Positions 1 to 8,739 of a stretch of 64,000 bases of DNA are shown piece after piece. How positions within the stretch are numbered: position 1 is the first letter of the stretch; every line of letters starts with the position of its first letter. Under the pieces are notes generated by a model. The model saw nothing but the letters and a program-made list of their open reading frames with translations, had not been told where the DNA came from and did not search any database. A program made the translations under genes and the position numbers. Source of the DNA: Mesorhizobium sp. CA8. Lineage in GTDB: Bacteria > Pseudomonadota > Alphaproteobacteria > Rhizobiales > Rhizobiaceae. The stretch lies in NCBI RefSeq assembly GCF_020164955.1, contig NZ_JAIUHG010000024.1, positions 1-64,000 on the forward strand. The letters run 5' to 3'.

Positions 1-75
1 GTGAACCGCTTCGACGCAAACTGAAGCGGACAAATGATGTGCTACCAAACCGGACAACTTGATTAGCTACCGACA
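1..75. mobile_element. Probable terminal end of an IS21-like insertion sequence (partial)
   Basis: Two near-identical blocks of about 22 bases lie in direct orientation at 27-46 and 51-71. Both start CGGACAA, contain TGAT and end GCTACC. The second is followed by GACA at 72-75, which would fit an element ending in CA. Tandem repeats near the end plus a TG...CA terminus are typical of IS21-family elements, and the rest of the element (istA/istB) would lie left of the window. No transposase is visible here, so the family is inferred from the end structure alone. Confidence 0.4.
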
Positions 76-209
76 GCTCCGGGACGCAGCCAGGCGTCAT
101 CCGCGCTCCATATAAAGGCCGGATTTCACACTATAAGCCGTTCGCGAAGGGATATGCCAGGCTGGAGCCGTTGCGTTCCGGCCGAACCGCCAGGGATTCG
201 CCAGCCGCC

Positions 210-1001
210 ATGCTCCGTCCATCTCATGCATTCGCAGCCCTGCTTGCCCTTGCCGTGCCGGCAAAGAGCTTCGCCGCCGCGGCGCCGCAGTCCTTCAGGG
301 GCGAGTATACGGTGTCCTATCTCGGCCTTTCGATCGCCAGGGCGACTTTCTCCAGCCATTATGAGGGCAACAACTATGCCATCGACGGCACTGTCTCGGC
401 CGCCGGCGTCGGCAAGCTGTTCGACGATACGAAAGGCAGGATTTCCTCGAAAGGCACGATCTCCGGCAAGCAGATGCAGCCGCGGGCATTCAGGGCCGAT
501 TATACGTCCGGCAAGAAGGCCTCGGTGGTCGATATCCGTTTCAACAATGGCGCCGTCACCTCCACACAAGTCATTCCCCCGCCAAAGAAGCGCGACCCGA
601 AGGACTGGGTGCCGATCGGCGCTGGCGACCTGAAATCGGTGCTCGATCCCATGGCCGCGACCGTCATCCATGCCGACAGCCCGGACAAGGTCTGCGGGCG
701 CACAGTCAAATTCTACGACGGTGAGATGCGCGCCGATCTGACCTTGACCTATGCGTCCAAGGGTTCGATCTCGGTGCCCGGCTACAAGGGTGATACGGTG
801 ACCTGCAAAATGGGCTTCGAGCCGGTGGCGGGTTATCGCAAGGGCCGCAAAGCATTGAATTTTCTCAAGAACAAGAGCCGCATGCTGGTGACGTTTGCGC
901 CGCTCGGCCAATCCGGCGTATATGCGCCAATCCGCGCCACGGTCGGGACGCAGATCGGTCCGCTGACCATCAGCGCGCGACGGTTCGAGGCGGTAAATTA
1001 G
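210..1001 (+). CDS. DUF3108 domain protein, exported
   Basis: The product has about 263 residues. It starts with a basic residue and a hydrophobic stretch (AFAALLALAVPA) followed by an Ala-rich cleavage region near residue 22, so it is probably exported to the periplasm. The rest (GEYTVSYLGLSIARATF onward) is beta-rich and matches the DUF3108 family of alphaproteobacterial envelope proteins of unknown function. The ATG at 210 is chosen because it puts the signal peptide at the N-terminus. A TTG at 171 with GGAG four bases upstream is a real alternative and would add 13 residues. No enzymatic motif is visible. Confidence 0.75.
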   Translation: MLRPSHAFAALLALAVPAKSFAAAAPQSFRGEYTVSYLGLSIARATFSSHYEGNNYAIDGTVSAAGVGKLFDDTKGRISSKGTISGKQMQPRAFRADYTSGKKASVVDIRFNNGAVTSTQVIPPPKKRDPKDWVPIGAGDLKSVLDPMAATVIHADSPDKVCGRTVKFYDGEMRADLTLTYASKGSISVPGYKGDTVTCKMGFEPVAGYRKGRKALNFLKNKSRMLVTFAPLGQSGVYAPIRATVGTQIGPLTISARRFEAVN

Positions 1002-1033
1002 GTCAGGCGCCACCGCGCGCCGGTGGGGGAAAT

Positions 1034-1921
1034 ATGGGGCGCGCAACACTGATCGGGTTTTCGGCGGTCGCCATGTGGGCACTGCTGGCGCTGCTCACGG
1101 ACGCCTCGGGCCAGGTGCCTCCGTTCCTGCTTTCGGCCATCACCTTCGCCATCGGCACCTGCGTCGGGCTCGCCGCCCGGCTGGTGATGCCGGCCGCCGA
1201 CAGAAGCCAGAAGATCCCTCCACAGGTCTGGATGATCGGCATAGCCGGGCTGTTCGGCTATCATTTCTTCTACTTCACGGCGCTGCGCAATGCGCCGGCT
1301 GTCGAGGCGAGCCTGATCGCCTATCTGTGGCCGCTGCTGATCGTGCTAGGCTCGGCGCTGATGCCGGGCGAGCGGCTTGCCTGGAACCATGTCGTCGGCG
1401 CGCTGCTCGGCCTTGCCGGCACGTTCCTTATCGTCACCAAGGGCGGCGGGCTGGCCTTCGACGCGCGTTATGCCTTCGGCTACGCGATGGCCGCCGTCTG
1501 CGCGCTGTTGTGGTCTTCCTATTCGCTCTTGTCACGGCGCTTCCCATCGGTGCCGACCTCGATCGTCACCTGGTTCTGCGCCGCGACGTCGGTGCTGTCG
1601 CTGGCCTGCCACCTGCTGCTTGAGAAGACGGTGCTGCCGGATGGTCCTGGACAGTGGCTGGCCGTTATCGGGCTCGGCCTGATGCCGGTGGGCGCGGCCT
1701 TCTACGCCTGGGACATCGGCGTCAAGCGCGGCAACATCCAGGTGCTGGGCGCGGCGAGCTATGCCGCGCCGCTTCTGTCGACGCTGGTGCTGATCGCGGC
1801 CGGCGTCGCCGAGCCGTCGCTGCGTATTCTGGCGGCCTGCGTGCTCATCACCGGTGGCGCCGCGCTCGCGGCGAAGTCGCTGCTGATGCGCAAGCCGGCC
1901 GCCAAGGAGATCAACGCATGA
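1034..1921 (+). CDS. DMT-family exporter, YddG-like (two EamA domains)
   Basis: This 295-residue integral membrane protein has about ten hydrophobic segments arranged as two EamA repeats, the fold of the drug/metabolite transporter superfamily. Segments such as SLIAYLWPLLIVLGSAL resemble the aromatic amino-acid exporter YddG. That substrate is inferred from family resemblance only. The ATG at 1034 follows a GGGGGA ribosome site. Its stop overlaps the start of the next gene (ATGA), so the two are probably translated together. Confidence 0.8.
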   Translation: MGRATLIGFSAVAMWALLALLTDASGQVPPFLLSAITFAIGTCVGLAARLVMPAADRSQKIPPQVWMIGIAGLFGYHFFYFTALRNAPAVEASLIAYLWPLLIVLGSALMPGERLAWNHVVGALLGLAGTFLIVTKGGGLAFDARYAFGYAMAAVCALLWSSYSLLSRRFPSVPTSIVTWFCAATSVLSLACHLLLEKTVLPDGPGQWLAVIGLGLMPVGAAFYAWDIGVKRGNIQVLGAASYAAPLLSTLVLIAAGVAEPSLRILAACVLITGGAALAAKSLLMRKPAAKEINA

Positions 1922-2589
1922 TGCCGTTTTCCGGCGGCATCGAGGCCAACGCCAATGCAACGCTGCTGTTCTCGTTCGTCGCGGCCTTGATCTACGCCTT
2001 TGCGCTCGACATGCCGCCGAAATGGACGCGCACGGCGGCAAAGACGCTTGCCGTGGCTTTGCTGGCCGTGCTTGCCGCCATGCAGGGCGGTCCACTGCTG
2101 TTGGTCGCGGCTCTGGGCTTAAGCGCCATCGGCGACGCCTTGCTGTCGCGCGACGGCGAAAAGGCCTTTCTCGGCGGGCTGGCGAGCTTTCTCGCCGGCC
2201 ACATCGCCTATGTCGCGCTGTTCGCGCAGGCGGGCGGCGGGCTCGGCCTGTTGAGCGCCGAATCCTGGCGGGGCGCGATTGCGCTCGCCATGGCCGCATT
2301 CAGCGTCGTCATGCTTGCCGCGCTCTGGTGCCGCGTCGGCCCGCAACTGCGCGCGCCCGTGGTCGTCTATGTCGCGGCCATCCTCGCCATGGGCGTTTCG
2401 GCGCTCACCACGGGGAACGGTTGGGTGATCGCCTGCGCGGTGCTGTTCATCGCCTCCGACGGGCTGCTGGCAACCGAGCGCTTCCTGCTCGCGGCGATCT
2501 CGCCGCATCGCGTGTGGATGCGCTATGCAGTCTGGGTGCTTTACTACGCCGCCCAACTGGCGATCACGCTAGGTTTTTTGGTCAGTTAA
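1918..2589 (+). CDS. YhhN/TMEM86-family membrane protein (lysoplasmalogenase-like)
   Basis: The product has about 223 residues and eight predicted membrane segments. The conserved motif GDALLSRD on one loop and SDGLLATERF on another match the YhhN family, which includes vertebrate TMEM86 lysoplasmalogenases. Bacterial members may hydrolyse the vinyl-ether bond of lysoplasmalogens, but this has not been shown for most. Two adjacent ATGs (1918 and 1921) are possible starts. The first overlaps the stop of the exporter gene upstream, suggesting translational coupling. The stop overlaps the stop of the convergent cupin gene. Confidence 0.75.
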   Translation: MMPFSGGIEANANATLLFSFVAALIYAFALDMPPKWTRTAAKTLAVALLAVLAAMQGGPLLLVAALGLSAIGDALLSRDGEKAFLGGLASFLAGHIAYVALFAQAGGGLGLLSAESWRGAIALAMAAFSVVMLAALWCRVGPQLRAPVVVYVAAILAMGVSALTTGNGWVIACAVLFIASDGLLATERFLLAAISPHRVWMRYAVWVLYYAAQLAITLGFLVS

Positions 2590-3026
2590 GCGATTTTCGG
2601 CTGCCAACCCGGCTCGGCCAGCTCGAAAGCGCCGAAATCGAAGCCCGGCGCCACGGTGCAGCCGACCAGCGTCCATTCGCCGAGGCTGCGCGCCGACTGC
2701 CACCAGCCGGCCGGCACGACGATCTGCGGCCGCTCGCCGGCGGCAAGGGCCGTGCCCAGCACCTGCTCGATGACACTGCCCGCGCCTTCCTCATGCATCG
2801 ACAGCGCCAGCGGCGCGCCGGCATAAAAATGCCAGACCTCGGCCGCGTCCTTCACCCGATGCCAGGCCGAAAGCTGGCCCTGCTCGAGCAGGAAATAGAT
2901 CGCGGTCGAATGACCGCGGGGGCCGCCCGCGGCGTCGCGGAACGTCTCGGCGTACCAGCCGCCCTCAGGATGTGGGTGAAGGCCTAGCGTTGCGATGATC
3001 TCGGCGGCGCTGGTGGTCATTCGCAT
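2586..3026 (-). CDS. Cupin-superfamily protein, DUF985 type
   Basis: The product has 146 residues. The N-terminal motif LHPHPEGGWYAETFR and the central SAWHRV...EVWHFYAG carry the histidines and aromatic residues typical of the DUF985 cupin family. A single beta-barrel is expected, and the catalytic role is unknown. The two ATGs at 3026 and 3020 cannot be separated from the sequence. The gene runs in the same direction as gloB, from which it is separated by a palindromic repeat, and it ends by overlapping the stop of the convergent YhhN gene. Confidence 0.78.
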   Translation of the reverse strand: MRMTTSAAEIIATLGLHPHPEGGWYAETFRDAAGGPRGHSTAIYFLLEQGQLSAWHRVKDAAEVWHFYAGAPLALSMHEEGAGSVIEQVLGTALAAGERPQIVVPAGWWQSARSLGEWTLVGCTVAPGFDFGAFELAEPGWQPKIA

Positions 3027-3039
3027 TCTTTGTCTTGAC

Positions 3040-3084
3040 GCATGGCGTTATCCCAAAACCGCTGCGCACTTTTGAGCGACATGC
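3040..3084. repeat. Palindromic intergenic repeat, copy 1 (GCATG...CATGC type)
   Basis: The 45-base element begins GCATGGCGTTATCCC and ends GAGCGACATGC. Its ends are inverted repeats around an ACCGCTGCGC loop. A second copy with the same layout lies at 33141-33185. Both copies begin within one or two bases of the stop codon of a minus-strand gene (gloB here, argH there), so they probably form a hairpin at the mRNA 3' end. Short palindromic intergenic repeats are widespread in rhizobial genomes. Confidence 0.7.
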
Positions 3085-3085
3085 G

Positions 3086-3853
3086 TCAAAAATTGTCCTT
3101 GCGCTTGCGGATCTCGGCGAACACCTCCGCGTCCGAGGCTTTCTCCATGCCGAGATGCTTGCGGATCGCCGGGTCGTGCCAACGCAGGAACGGGTTGGTC
3201 GACAACTCCTCTCCGATGGTCGTCGGCAATGTCGGCTTGTTATCGGCGCGCAGCGCTTCGATCCTCGCCGCGCGCTGCTTCAGCGCTGGGTTGGTCGGAT
3301 CGGCCGTCACCGCGAAACGGGCATTGGCCAAAGTGTATTCGTGGCCGCAATAGATGGCGGTTTCGGCCGGCAGCGCCGCCAGCTTCTTCAAAGAGTCGTA
3401 CATGACCGGCGGCTTGCATTCGAACAGGCGGCCGCAACCCAACGCAAACAGCGTGTCGGCGGTGAAGGCCACCTTCGAGGCCGGCAAATAGTAGGAGACG
3501 TGGCCGGCGGTATGGCCGGGTGTCTCGATGACCTCGATTCGTTCCTCGCCAAGGCGCAGGACCGAGCCCTGGCTGACCGTCTCGTCTATGCCGGGGATTT
3601 TCGCCTTTTCCGCTTCCGGGCCGACAATGCGCAATTTGAAGCGTTCCTTCAGCGCCAGATTGGCTTCGACATGGTCGGCGTGGTGGTGCGTGGTGAGGAT
3701 CAAAGTCGGCGTCCAGCCAGTGCGCTTGATCGCCGCCAGGATCGGCGCCTCTTCCGGCGCGTCGATGATCGCCGTTTGTCCGCTTTTCGGATCATGGACC
3801 AGCACGCCGAAATTGTCGGTGCGGCACATGAACTGCTCGATTTCGACCGGCAT
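3086..3853 (-). CDS. gloB: Hydroxyacylglutathione hydrolase (glyoxalase II)
   Basis: This 255-residue metallo-beta-lactamase-fold enzyme hydrolyses S-D-lactoylglutathione to D-lactate and glutathione, the second step of methylglyoxal detoxification. The metal-binding motif THHHADH is at about residues 55-61. It is followed by GHTAGH near 112-117, the bridging Asp in FTADTLF near 132 and CGHEYT near 168-173, the full binuclear metal set. The start at 3853 (MPVEIEQF) gives the usual family length. An upstream in-frame ATG would add an 18-residue tail unlike the family. It is divergent from the methyltransferase gene at 3971. Confidence 0.92.
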   Translation of the reverse strand: MPVEIEQFMCRTDNFGVLVHDPKSGQTAIIDAPEEAPILAAIKRTGWTPTLILTTHHHADHVEANLALKERFKLRIVGPEAEKAKIPGIDETVSQGSVLRLGEERIEVIETPGHTAGHVSYYLPASKVAFTADTLFALGCGRLFECKPPVMYDSLKKLAALPAETAIYCGHEYTLANARFAVTADPTNPALKQRAARIEALRADNKPTLPTTIGEELSTNPFLRWHDPAIRKHLGMEKASDAEVFAEIRKRKDNF

Positions 3854-3970
3854 CGCATGTCCTCCATTTGTCGTCGCAGACATAGGGCGAGCGGCGGCCG
3901 ATGTCATCCGGGTTTATCGGATTTGGCGCCTTTGTTGAACTTGGCAGGCTTCACAGCTACCGTCCCGAGC

Positions 3971-4747
3971 ATGCATTCGGATATCGTCGATCTGCGCTCC
4001 TTCTACTCGTCCACGCTCGGCCGCCTGGCCGAGCATTCGATCACCATGGCGCTGTCGTCCATATGGGCGACTGTGCCCAACGAGCGGCTGGTTGGCCTCG
4101 GCTACACGCTGCCTTGGCTGGAGCGCTTCGGCACAGATGCCGAGCGCGTCTTCGCCTTCATGCCGGCTACGCAGGGCGCGGTGGTGTGGCCGGCATCGGG
4201 GCCGGCGGCGACGGCGCTGGTCTTCGACGAGGAGCTGCCGCTGGTCGATTCCTGCATCGACCGCATGCTCCTGGTGCACTCGCTCGAACATGCCGAAAAC
4301 CCGCGCGAGACGCTGAACGAGATCTGGCGCGTGCTGTCGCCGGCGGGCAGGGTCGTCATCGTCGTGCCCAACCGGCGCGGCGTATGGGCGCGGTTCGAGC
4401 ACACGCCCTTCGGCAACGGCCGACCGTTTTCGCGCGGCCAGTTGACCGAGTTGCTGCGCGAAGCGAACTTCACCCCGGCGACCTGGAGCGATGCGCTGTT
4501 CTTCCCGCCGTCGCCGCGGCGTTTCCTGATGCGGTTCCACAATGTGCTTGAAAAGGCCGGCCGGCGGTTCTGGCCGATCTTTTCCGGCGTCATCGTCGTT
4601 GAGGCACAGAAGCGGCTCTATCAGGGCGTGCCCGTGGTGCAGCGCGCCTCTCGCCGCGTCTTCGTGCCGGTCTTCTCGCCGCAGGGGGCAACGCGGCTTG
4701 GCCGGCATGCGATTGACGGCGCGCCTGGCCAAGTGACGTGTTCGTGA
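3971..4747 (+). CDS. SAM-dependent methyltransferase, class I
   Basis: The product has 258 residues. The stretch RMLLVHSLEHAENPRETL followed by EIWRVLSPAGRVVIVVPNRRG is the post-I to motif III region of Methyltransf_11-type enzymes. The glycine-rich motif I is not clear: LVGLGYTLPWL occupies that place. In rhizobia a gene like this usually sits divergent from gloB, as here. The substrate is unknown. No strong ribosome site precedes the ATG at 3971, but this start keeps the whole methyltransferase domain. Open frame upstream on the same strand is antisense to gloB and not coding. Confidence 0.82.
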   Translation: MHSDIVDLRSFYSSTLGRLAEHSITMALSSIWATVPNERLVGLGYTLPWLERFGTDAERVFAFMPATQGAVVWPASGPAATALVFDEELPLVDSCIDRMLLVHSLEHAENPRETLNEIWRVLSPAGRVVIVVPNRRGVWARFEHTPFGNGRPFSRGQLTELLREANFTPATWSDALFFPPSPRRFLMRFHNVLEKAGRRFWPIFSGVIVVEAQKRLYQGVPVVQRASRRVFVPVFSPQGATRLGRHAIDGAPGQVTCS

Positions 4748-4866
4748 TCGCCGCCGCGCCTTGCATCGCGCGGCAATCGTCACCCTATCTGAGAGGCATG
4801 CCCGATCTAAGGCATGCCCGCTTGGCGCGGTAATCATGACCGCGGCGGAAACCAGGAATATCCTTT

Positions 4867-6708
4867 ATGGACGACCAGACCAATAAAAAGCCGGGGCCGC
4901 AGAAACCCGTTGTCTCGGTGGAGGCGAGCAGCCTCGCCGACCAGGTGGCCACGATCAAGCTGGGGCTGAAATCCTCGCCGGTCCGCAGGCAACTTGTCTG
5001 GGTCTCCATCGGTATTGTCGCGGTCATCGTCGCCACAGCGATCGGACAGGTCCTGCTCAACCGCTGGAACCAGCCTTTCTACGATGCGCTGGCCCGGCGC
5101 GACATGACGGCCTTCCTGCATCAGCTTCTAGTCTTCGCGACAATCGCCGGCGGCCTTCTGGTGCTCAATATCGGCCAGACCTGGTTCAACCAGATGATCC
5201 GTCTGAGGCTGCGCGAGGCGCTGACGCTCGACCTGATCGATCAATGGATGCGCCCGGCGCGGGCCTTCCGGCTGGCCAATGCCGGCGCCATCGGCGTCAA
5301 TCCCGACCAGCGCATGCAGCAGGATGCCGCTCACTTGTCGGATCTGTCGACGGATCTCGGCGTCGGCCTGCTGCAGTCCTTCATCCTGCTTGTCTCCTTC
5401 ATAGGCGTGCTGTGGGAGCTGTCTTCCGGCTTCGTGTTCCACATAGGCGGCCATTCACTGGCGATACCGGGCTATATGGTCTGGGCGGCCTTCCTCTACG
5501 CTGGCATCGCCTCCTGGCTGAGCTGGCTGATCGGGCGTCCGCTGATCGGCCTGAACAGCGAGCGCTATACCCGCGAAGCGGAACTGCGCTCCTCCATGGT
5601 GCGGGTCAACGAGAACGTCGACGCGATCGCGCTCTACCGTGGCGAGCCCGATGCCCGGCGCCGGCTGGAGCTTGACCTCGGCGCGGTGCTGGGCGCCATG
5701 CGTCGCATCTTCACCGCGCAGATCAACCTGTCCTGGGTGACCGATACCTATGGCTGGATAACGGTCGTGGCGCCCATCCTGGTGGCTTCACCGGTCTATT
5801 TTTCGGGCGACATCTCATTCGGCGGGCTGATGATGGCGGTCGGCGCCTTCAACCAGGTTCATTCGTCGCTCCGCTGGTTCATCAACAATATCGGCAGCAT
5901 CGCCGACTGGCGGGCGACGCTGATGCGCGTGGCGGATTTCCGCATCGCGCTCACCGAGACCGATGCGCTGCACCACAAGGAAAAACGCATCCAGTTCGTC
6001 GAAAACGCCAATGGCAGCCTGACCTTCGACAGCCTCGAAGTGGCTTCGCCTGAAGGCTGCACCAAGCTTGCCCAGACGGAGGTCGAAATCCACGCCGGAG
6101 AGCGTGTCATGATCACCGGCGAGCCGGGCGCCGGCAAGACATTGTTCTTCCGCGCCATTGCCGGCCTGTGGCCATGGGGGAGCGGCCGGATCGGCCTGCC
6201 GGCCGGCGAGACCCCCATTTTCGTTCCCCGCGTGCCGTACTTCCCGGCCGGCACGTTGCGCGAGGTCCTCGACCATCCGAACGGCGAGGCCCCGGCCAGC
6301 GATGCCGAGATCGCGGCGGTGCTCGAGGAGGTCGGTCTCGATCACCTGGCAACGGCCCTTGACCGTCCCGGACGCTGGGAACGCGAACTCGGCGATGACG
6401 AACAACGGGCGCTCGCTTTCGCCAGGCTCGCTTTGCGCAAGCCGAAATGGGTGATCATCGACGAAGCGCTCGACGCGTTCGACGGCCCGACCCTGCGGCG
6501 CGTGCTGGCCATGCTGCAGAAGCGTCTGCCCGAAACCGCGATCGTCAATATCGGGCGCGGTCAGCACAATACACACTTTTTTCCGCGCTCGCTGAACATC
6601 GTGAAGGATACCGGAGCCCAGGCACTGAAACCCGCGCGCGTTCGGGCTGGTGCAATCGAACCGCCGCCTCCGGCGGCGCTCCGCAAGAAGGAACCCACTG
6701 AAGCCTGA
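4867..6708 (+). CDS. ABC transporter, fused permease/ATPase of SbmA/BacA (ABC_membrane_2) type
   Basis: The product has 613 residues. The N-terminal half (about 40-350) is an ABC_membrane_2 domain with six membrane segments, including RWNQPFYDALARRDM near the first. The C-terminal half is an ATPase with Walker A GEPGAGKT (about 418-425) and Walker B WVIIDEALDAFD near 530. The signature loop is ELGDDEQRALAF rather than LSGGQ, as is common in this family. Relatives import peptides and cobalamin-like compounds (SbmA, BacA, Rv1819c) and matter in legume symbiosis. The substrate here cannot be read from the sequence. An AGGA ribosome site precedes the ATG. Confidence 0.85.
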   Translation: MDDQTNKKPGPQKPVVSVEASSLADQVATIKLGLKSSPVRRQLVWVSIGIVAVIVATAIGQVLLNRWNQPFYDALARRDMTAFLHQLLVFATIAGGLLVLNIGQTWFNQMIRLRLREALTLDLIDQWMRPARAFRLANAGAIGVNPDQRMQQDAAHLSDLSTDLGVGLLQSFILLVSFIGVLWELSSGFVFHIGGHSLAIPGYMVWAAFLYAGIASWLSWLIGRPLIGLNSERYTREAELRSSMVRVNENVDAIALYRGEPDARRRLELDLGAVLGAMRRIFTAQINLSWVTDTYGWITVVAPILVASPVYFSGDISFGGLMMAVGAFNQVHSSLRWFINNIGSIADWRATLMRVADFRIALTETDALHHKEKRIQFVENANGSLTFDSLEVASPEGCTKLAQTEVEIHAGERVMITGEPGAGKTLFFRAIAGLWPWGSGRIGLPAGETPIFVPRVPYFPAGTLREVLDHPNGEAPASDAEIAAVLEEVGLDHLATALDRPGRWERELGDDEQRALAFARLALRKPKWVIIDEALDAFDGPTLRRVLAMLQKRLPETAIVNIGRGQHNTHFFPRSLNIVKDTGAQALKPARVRAGAIEPPPPAALRKKEPTEA

Positions 6709-6710
6709 AC

Positions 6711-6728
6711 GAATTCCAGGAAAGTGTG
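6711..6728. repeat. Half copy of the GAATTCCAGGAAA intergenic repeat
   Basis: GAATTCCAGGAAAGTGTG directly follows the ABC transporter stop. It matches one arm of the palindrome at 27413-27455 and the reverse complement of the copy at 60610-60655. The matching right arm is absent here, so this is a degenerate copy. Confidence 0.45.
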
Positions 6729-6885
6729 GGTAGCGCAATCGCGTCAAAAAACGCCCAGAGCGGCACCCACTTACTGCGCGGAATTGGGCGGCAGCCGCTT
6801 GCGTCACAGAACATGAGGCATGTTTCGGCTTCAACTTCACGACCGCAGCTCATCAACGGCTAATTCGCTGATCCTGCCCAAGTCA

Positions 6886-7863
6886 TCACGCCTGAGTAAT
6901 CAGAGCCACAGCGCGGGAACGGGCCTTGGCCGATAGATCCAAAATCGTAGCTTGGGAGTTGGTCACCGCCGCAACCGGCCATTCGGCCATAATTCTGCGC
7001 ATCTGGCTGACGAGCAAGCTTTCGCTGGCCTCTTCGATCGAATACGCGAGCGGCCACCCAATACGATCGAGGATCGGCTTAACCTTGCCCGTTCCCCTGA
7101 CTTGGTCGATGGCGACGACCGGCTTACCTTTCGATAAACCATAGAGCGCCCCGTGCAGACGCGTTGTAAGGATAAGGTCGACGGTCTCGAACTGCCTCTC
7201 GATCTCTACCGCTTCGTTGCCGGGCCGCAACACCGTGTCGATCGGTTCAGTCTCGAAATCGAACATTTCGGAGAGCTGCAACAAGAGCTTCTCGGCCTTG
7301 GCCCATTCCGCCATGCCCTTGCCATAGTCCTGCTGAGAGCCGCGGAAGCAGAGCCCGACCTTCAGCCGTTTGCCCGCCGAGGGTGTGGTGCAGGGCTGTG
7401 AGCAGGAAATGGCGAGATCGAAGGACGGCTTGGGCAGGCCATCACGCGCCAATATGGCATCGAAACGTGCTGCTATGTCCGGGTGCCTGGAAATGACGCT
7501 AACCCCAACGGCGATCTTCCTTGCTTTCCGGTGCACAGCAAGCAAGTCAGCAAGTTGATCGCCGGGAAGGATGGGACCGCAGACGAAAACCAGGGTTTCT
7601 ATCTCGCGGCGCACGTCGAATAGGTCGCCTGTCTGCCGGTGGTTCGCAATTCCGAGCGCCGGATGGCTGAGTACGTCATGATCATGGCCAACTTGACGTA
7701 GCGCCGACGAAAGGTTGTCCACCGCATGCAGATCGCCCACGGTCGCACCGCCGCCGCCTTCGAAACTTCCCCACCAGACCAGCGTGGTGGGCGAGGCGGT
7801 CGTGTGCCTTGACACTCGGTGACGGCGCAAGAAGGATCGACATTTGCTGCTGAGCCACGACAT
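6886..7863 (-). CDS. Polysaccharide pyruvyl transferase family protein
   Basis: The product has 325 residues. The C-terminal motif LTTRLHGALYGLSKGKPVV and the N-terminal WWGSFEGGGGATVGD place it in the polysaccharide pyruvyl transferase family, which adds ketal pyruvate to exopolysaccharide or lipopolysaccharide sugars from phosphoenolpyruvate. It neighbours two glycosyltransferase genes and is divergent from the one at 7957, so it probably helps build a surface glycan. The region looks richer in A/T than its flanks, hinting at separate ancestry. The exact acceptor is unknown. Confidence 0.78.
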   Translation of the reverse strand: MSWLSSKCRSFLRRHRVSRHTTASPTTLVWWGSFEGGGGATVGDLHAVDNLSSALRQVGHDHDVLSHPALGIANHRQTGDLFDVRREIETLVFVCGPILPGDQLADLLAVHRKARKIAVGVSVISRHPDIAARFDAILARDGLPKPSFDLAISCSQPCTTPSAGKRLKVGLCFRGSQQDYGKGMAEWAKAEKLLLQLSEMFDFETEPIDTVLRPGNEAVEIERQFETVDLILTTRLHGALYGLSKGKPVVAIDQVRGTGKVKPILDRIGWPLAYSIEEASESLLVSQMRRIMAEWPVAAVTNSQATILDLSAKARSRAVALITQA

Positions 7864-7956
7864 AGATTTGAGTTTCTTCTAAAACGAATTAAGAAAGCCG
7901 CTTTCTAAGAGGGCAGCGCGCGCCCGTCGTTAAAGAAAAGTGCGAAGGCAGGCAAC

Positions 7957-8739
7957 ATGGCGGCCCCCGCGGTGAACATGCTCTGGATCGGCGACAAACT
8001 CGGCCGCATCGAGTTGCTTTCGATCGCTTCATGGCTCACTTGTGGGCACGCCGTACGGCTCCACGTCTATCAACCGCTTGCTAACGTGCCTTCAGAGGTC
8101 GATCTCGCCGACGGCGAACTCACTGTTCCTTTTGCTGAGATGAAGCGGCTTCGCCACAACAAGACCGGTTCCTACGCCCTCGCCTCCGACTATTTTCGAT
8201 ATCGGCTACAGCTGACTGCTGGCGGGTTGTGGTCCGACCTCGACGTGGTTTGCCTCAAGCCAGTGAATATCGACGGCGGTTGCCTGTTCGGCCTTGAGGA
8301 TGAAACCCTCATCAACGGTGCTATCCTTTATCTCGATTCCGACATGCCAATGACGGCCGAGTTGGAGAGCCTATTTCGCGTCAATTATTTCCCTCCCTGG
8401 ACGCGGATGCGGCGGGCGCGCAAGGCCCGGCTGAAGCGCTTCCTCGGCCTTCCGGTGCGGCCGGCAGACCTACCTTGGGGCACCTATGGCCCGGGCGCCC
8501 TAACGGCGCTGGCGCACAAGTATGGTCTGTTCGAGTTGGCGCTGCCGAGGGAAGTCTTCTACCCCCTGCATTTCGGCCAAGCTCGAGCCATCTATGATCC
8601 CGCATTCTCGCTGAATGCAGTGTTGCACGAGGGGACACGCACCTTGCATCTCTGGAACGAAAACCTCCGAGATTTGAAACATATGCCTCCGCCGGCCGGT
8701 TCGCCGCTCGCGAAGCTTTATGCCGATTTTGGCGTCTGA
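7957..8739 (+). CDS. Glycosyltransferase with DXD motif (Gly_transf_sug/GT32-like)
   Basis: The product has 260 residues. The block LASDYFRYRLQLTAGGLWSD followed directly by LDVV contains the conserved DYFRY and the DXD-type SDLD motif of capsular-polysaccharide and GT32-like sugar transferases. The enzyme should transfer a sugar from a nucleotide donor, using a divalent metal held by the Asp pair. The ATG at 7957 has AAGGCAGG upstream. The last 22 bases overlap the end of the convergent GT2 gene. The target glycan is probably cell-surface polysaccharide, given the pyruvyltransferase neighbour. Confidence 0.78.
   Translation: MAAPAVNMLWIGDKLGRIELLSIASWLTCGHAVRLHVYQPLANVPSEVDLADGELTVPFAEMKRLRHNKTGSYALASDYFRYRLQLTAGGLWSDLDVVCLKPVNIDGGCLFGLEDETLINGAILYLDSDMPMTAELESLFRVNYFPPWTRMRRARKARLKRFLGLPVRPADLPWGTYGPGALTALAHKYGLFELALPREVFYPLHFGQARAIYDPAFSLNAVLHEGTRTLHLWNENLRDLKHMPPPAGSPLAKLYADFGV

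Noticed and set aside
3035..3970. Plus-strand extension before the methyltransferase start
   Set aside because: It is antisense to gloB over its whole length and not similar to methyltransferases.
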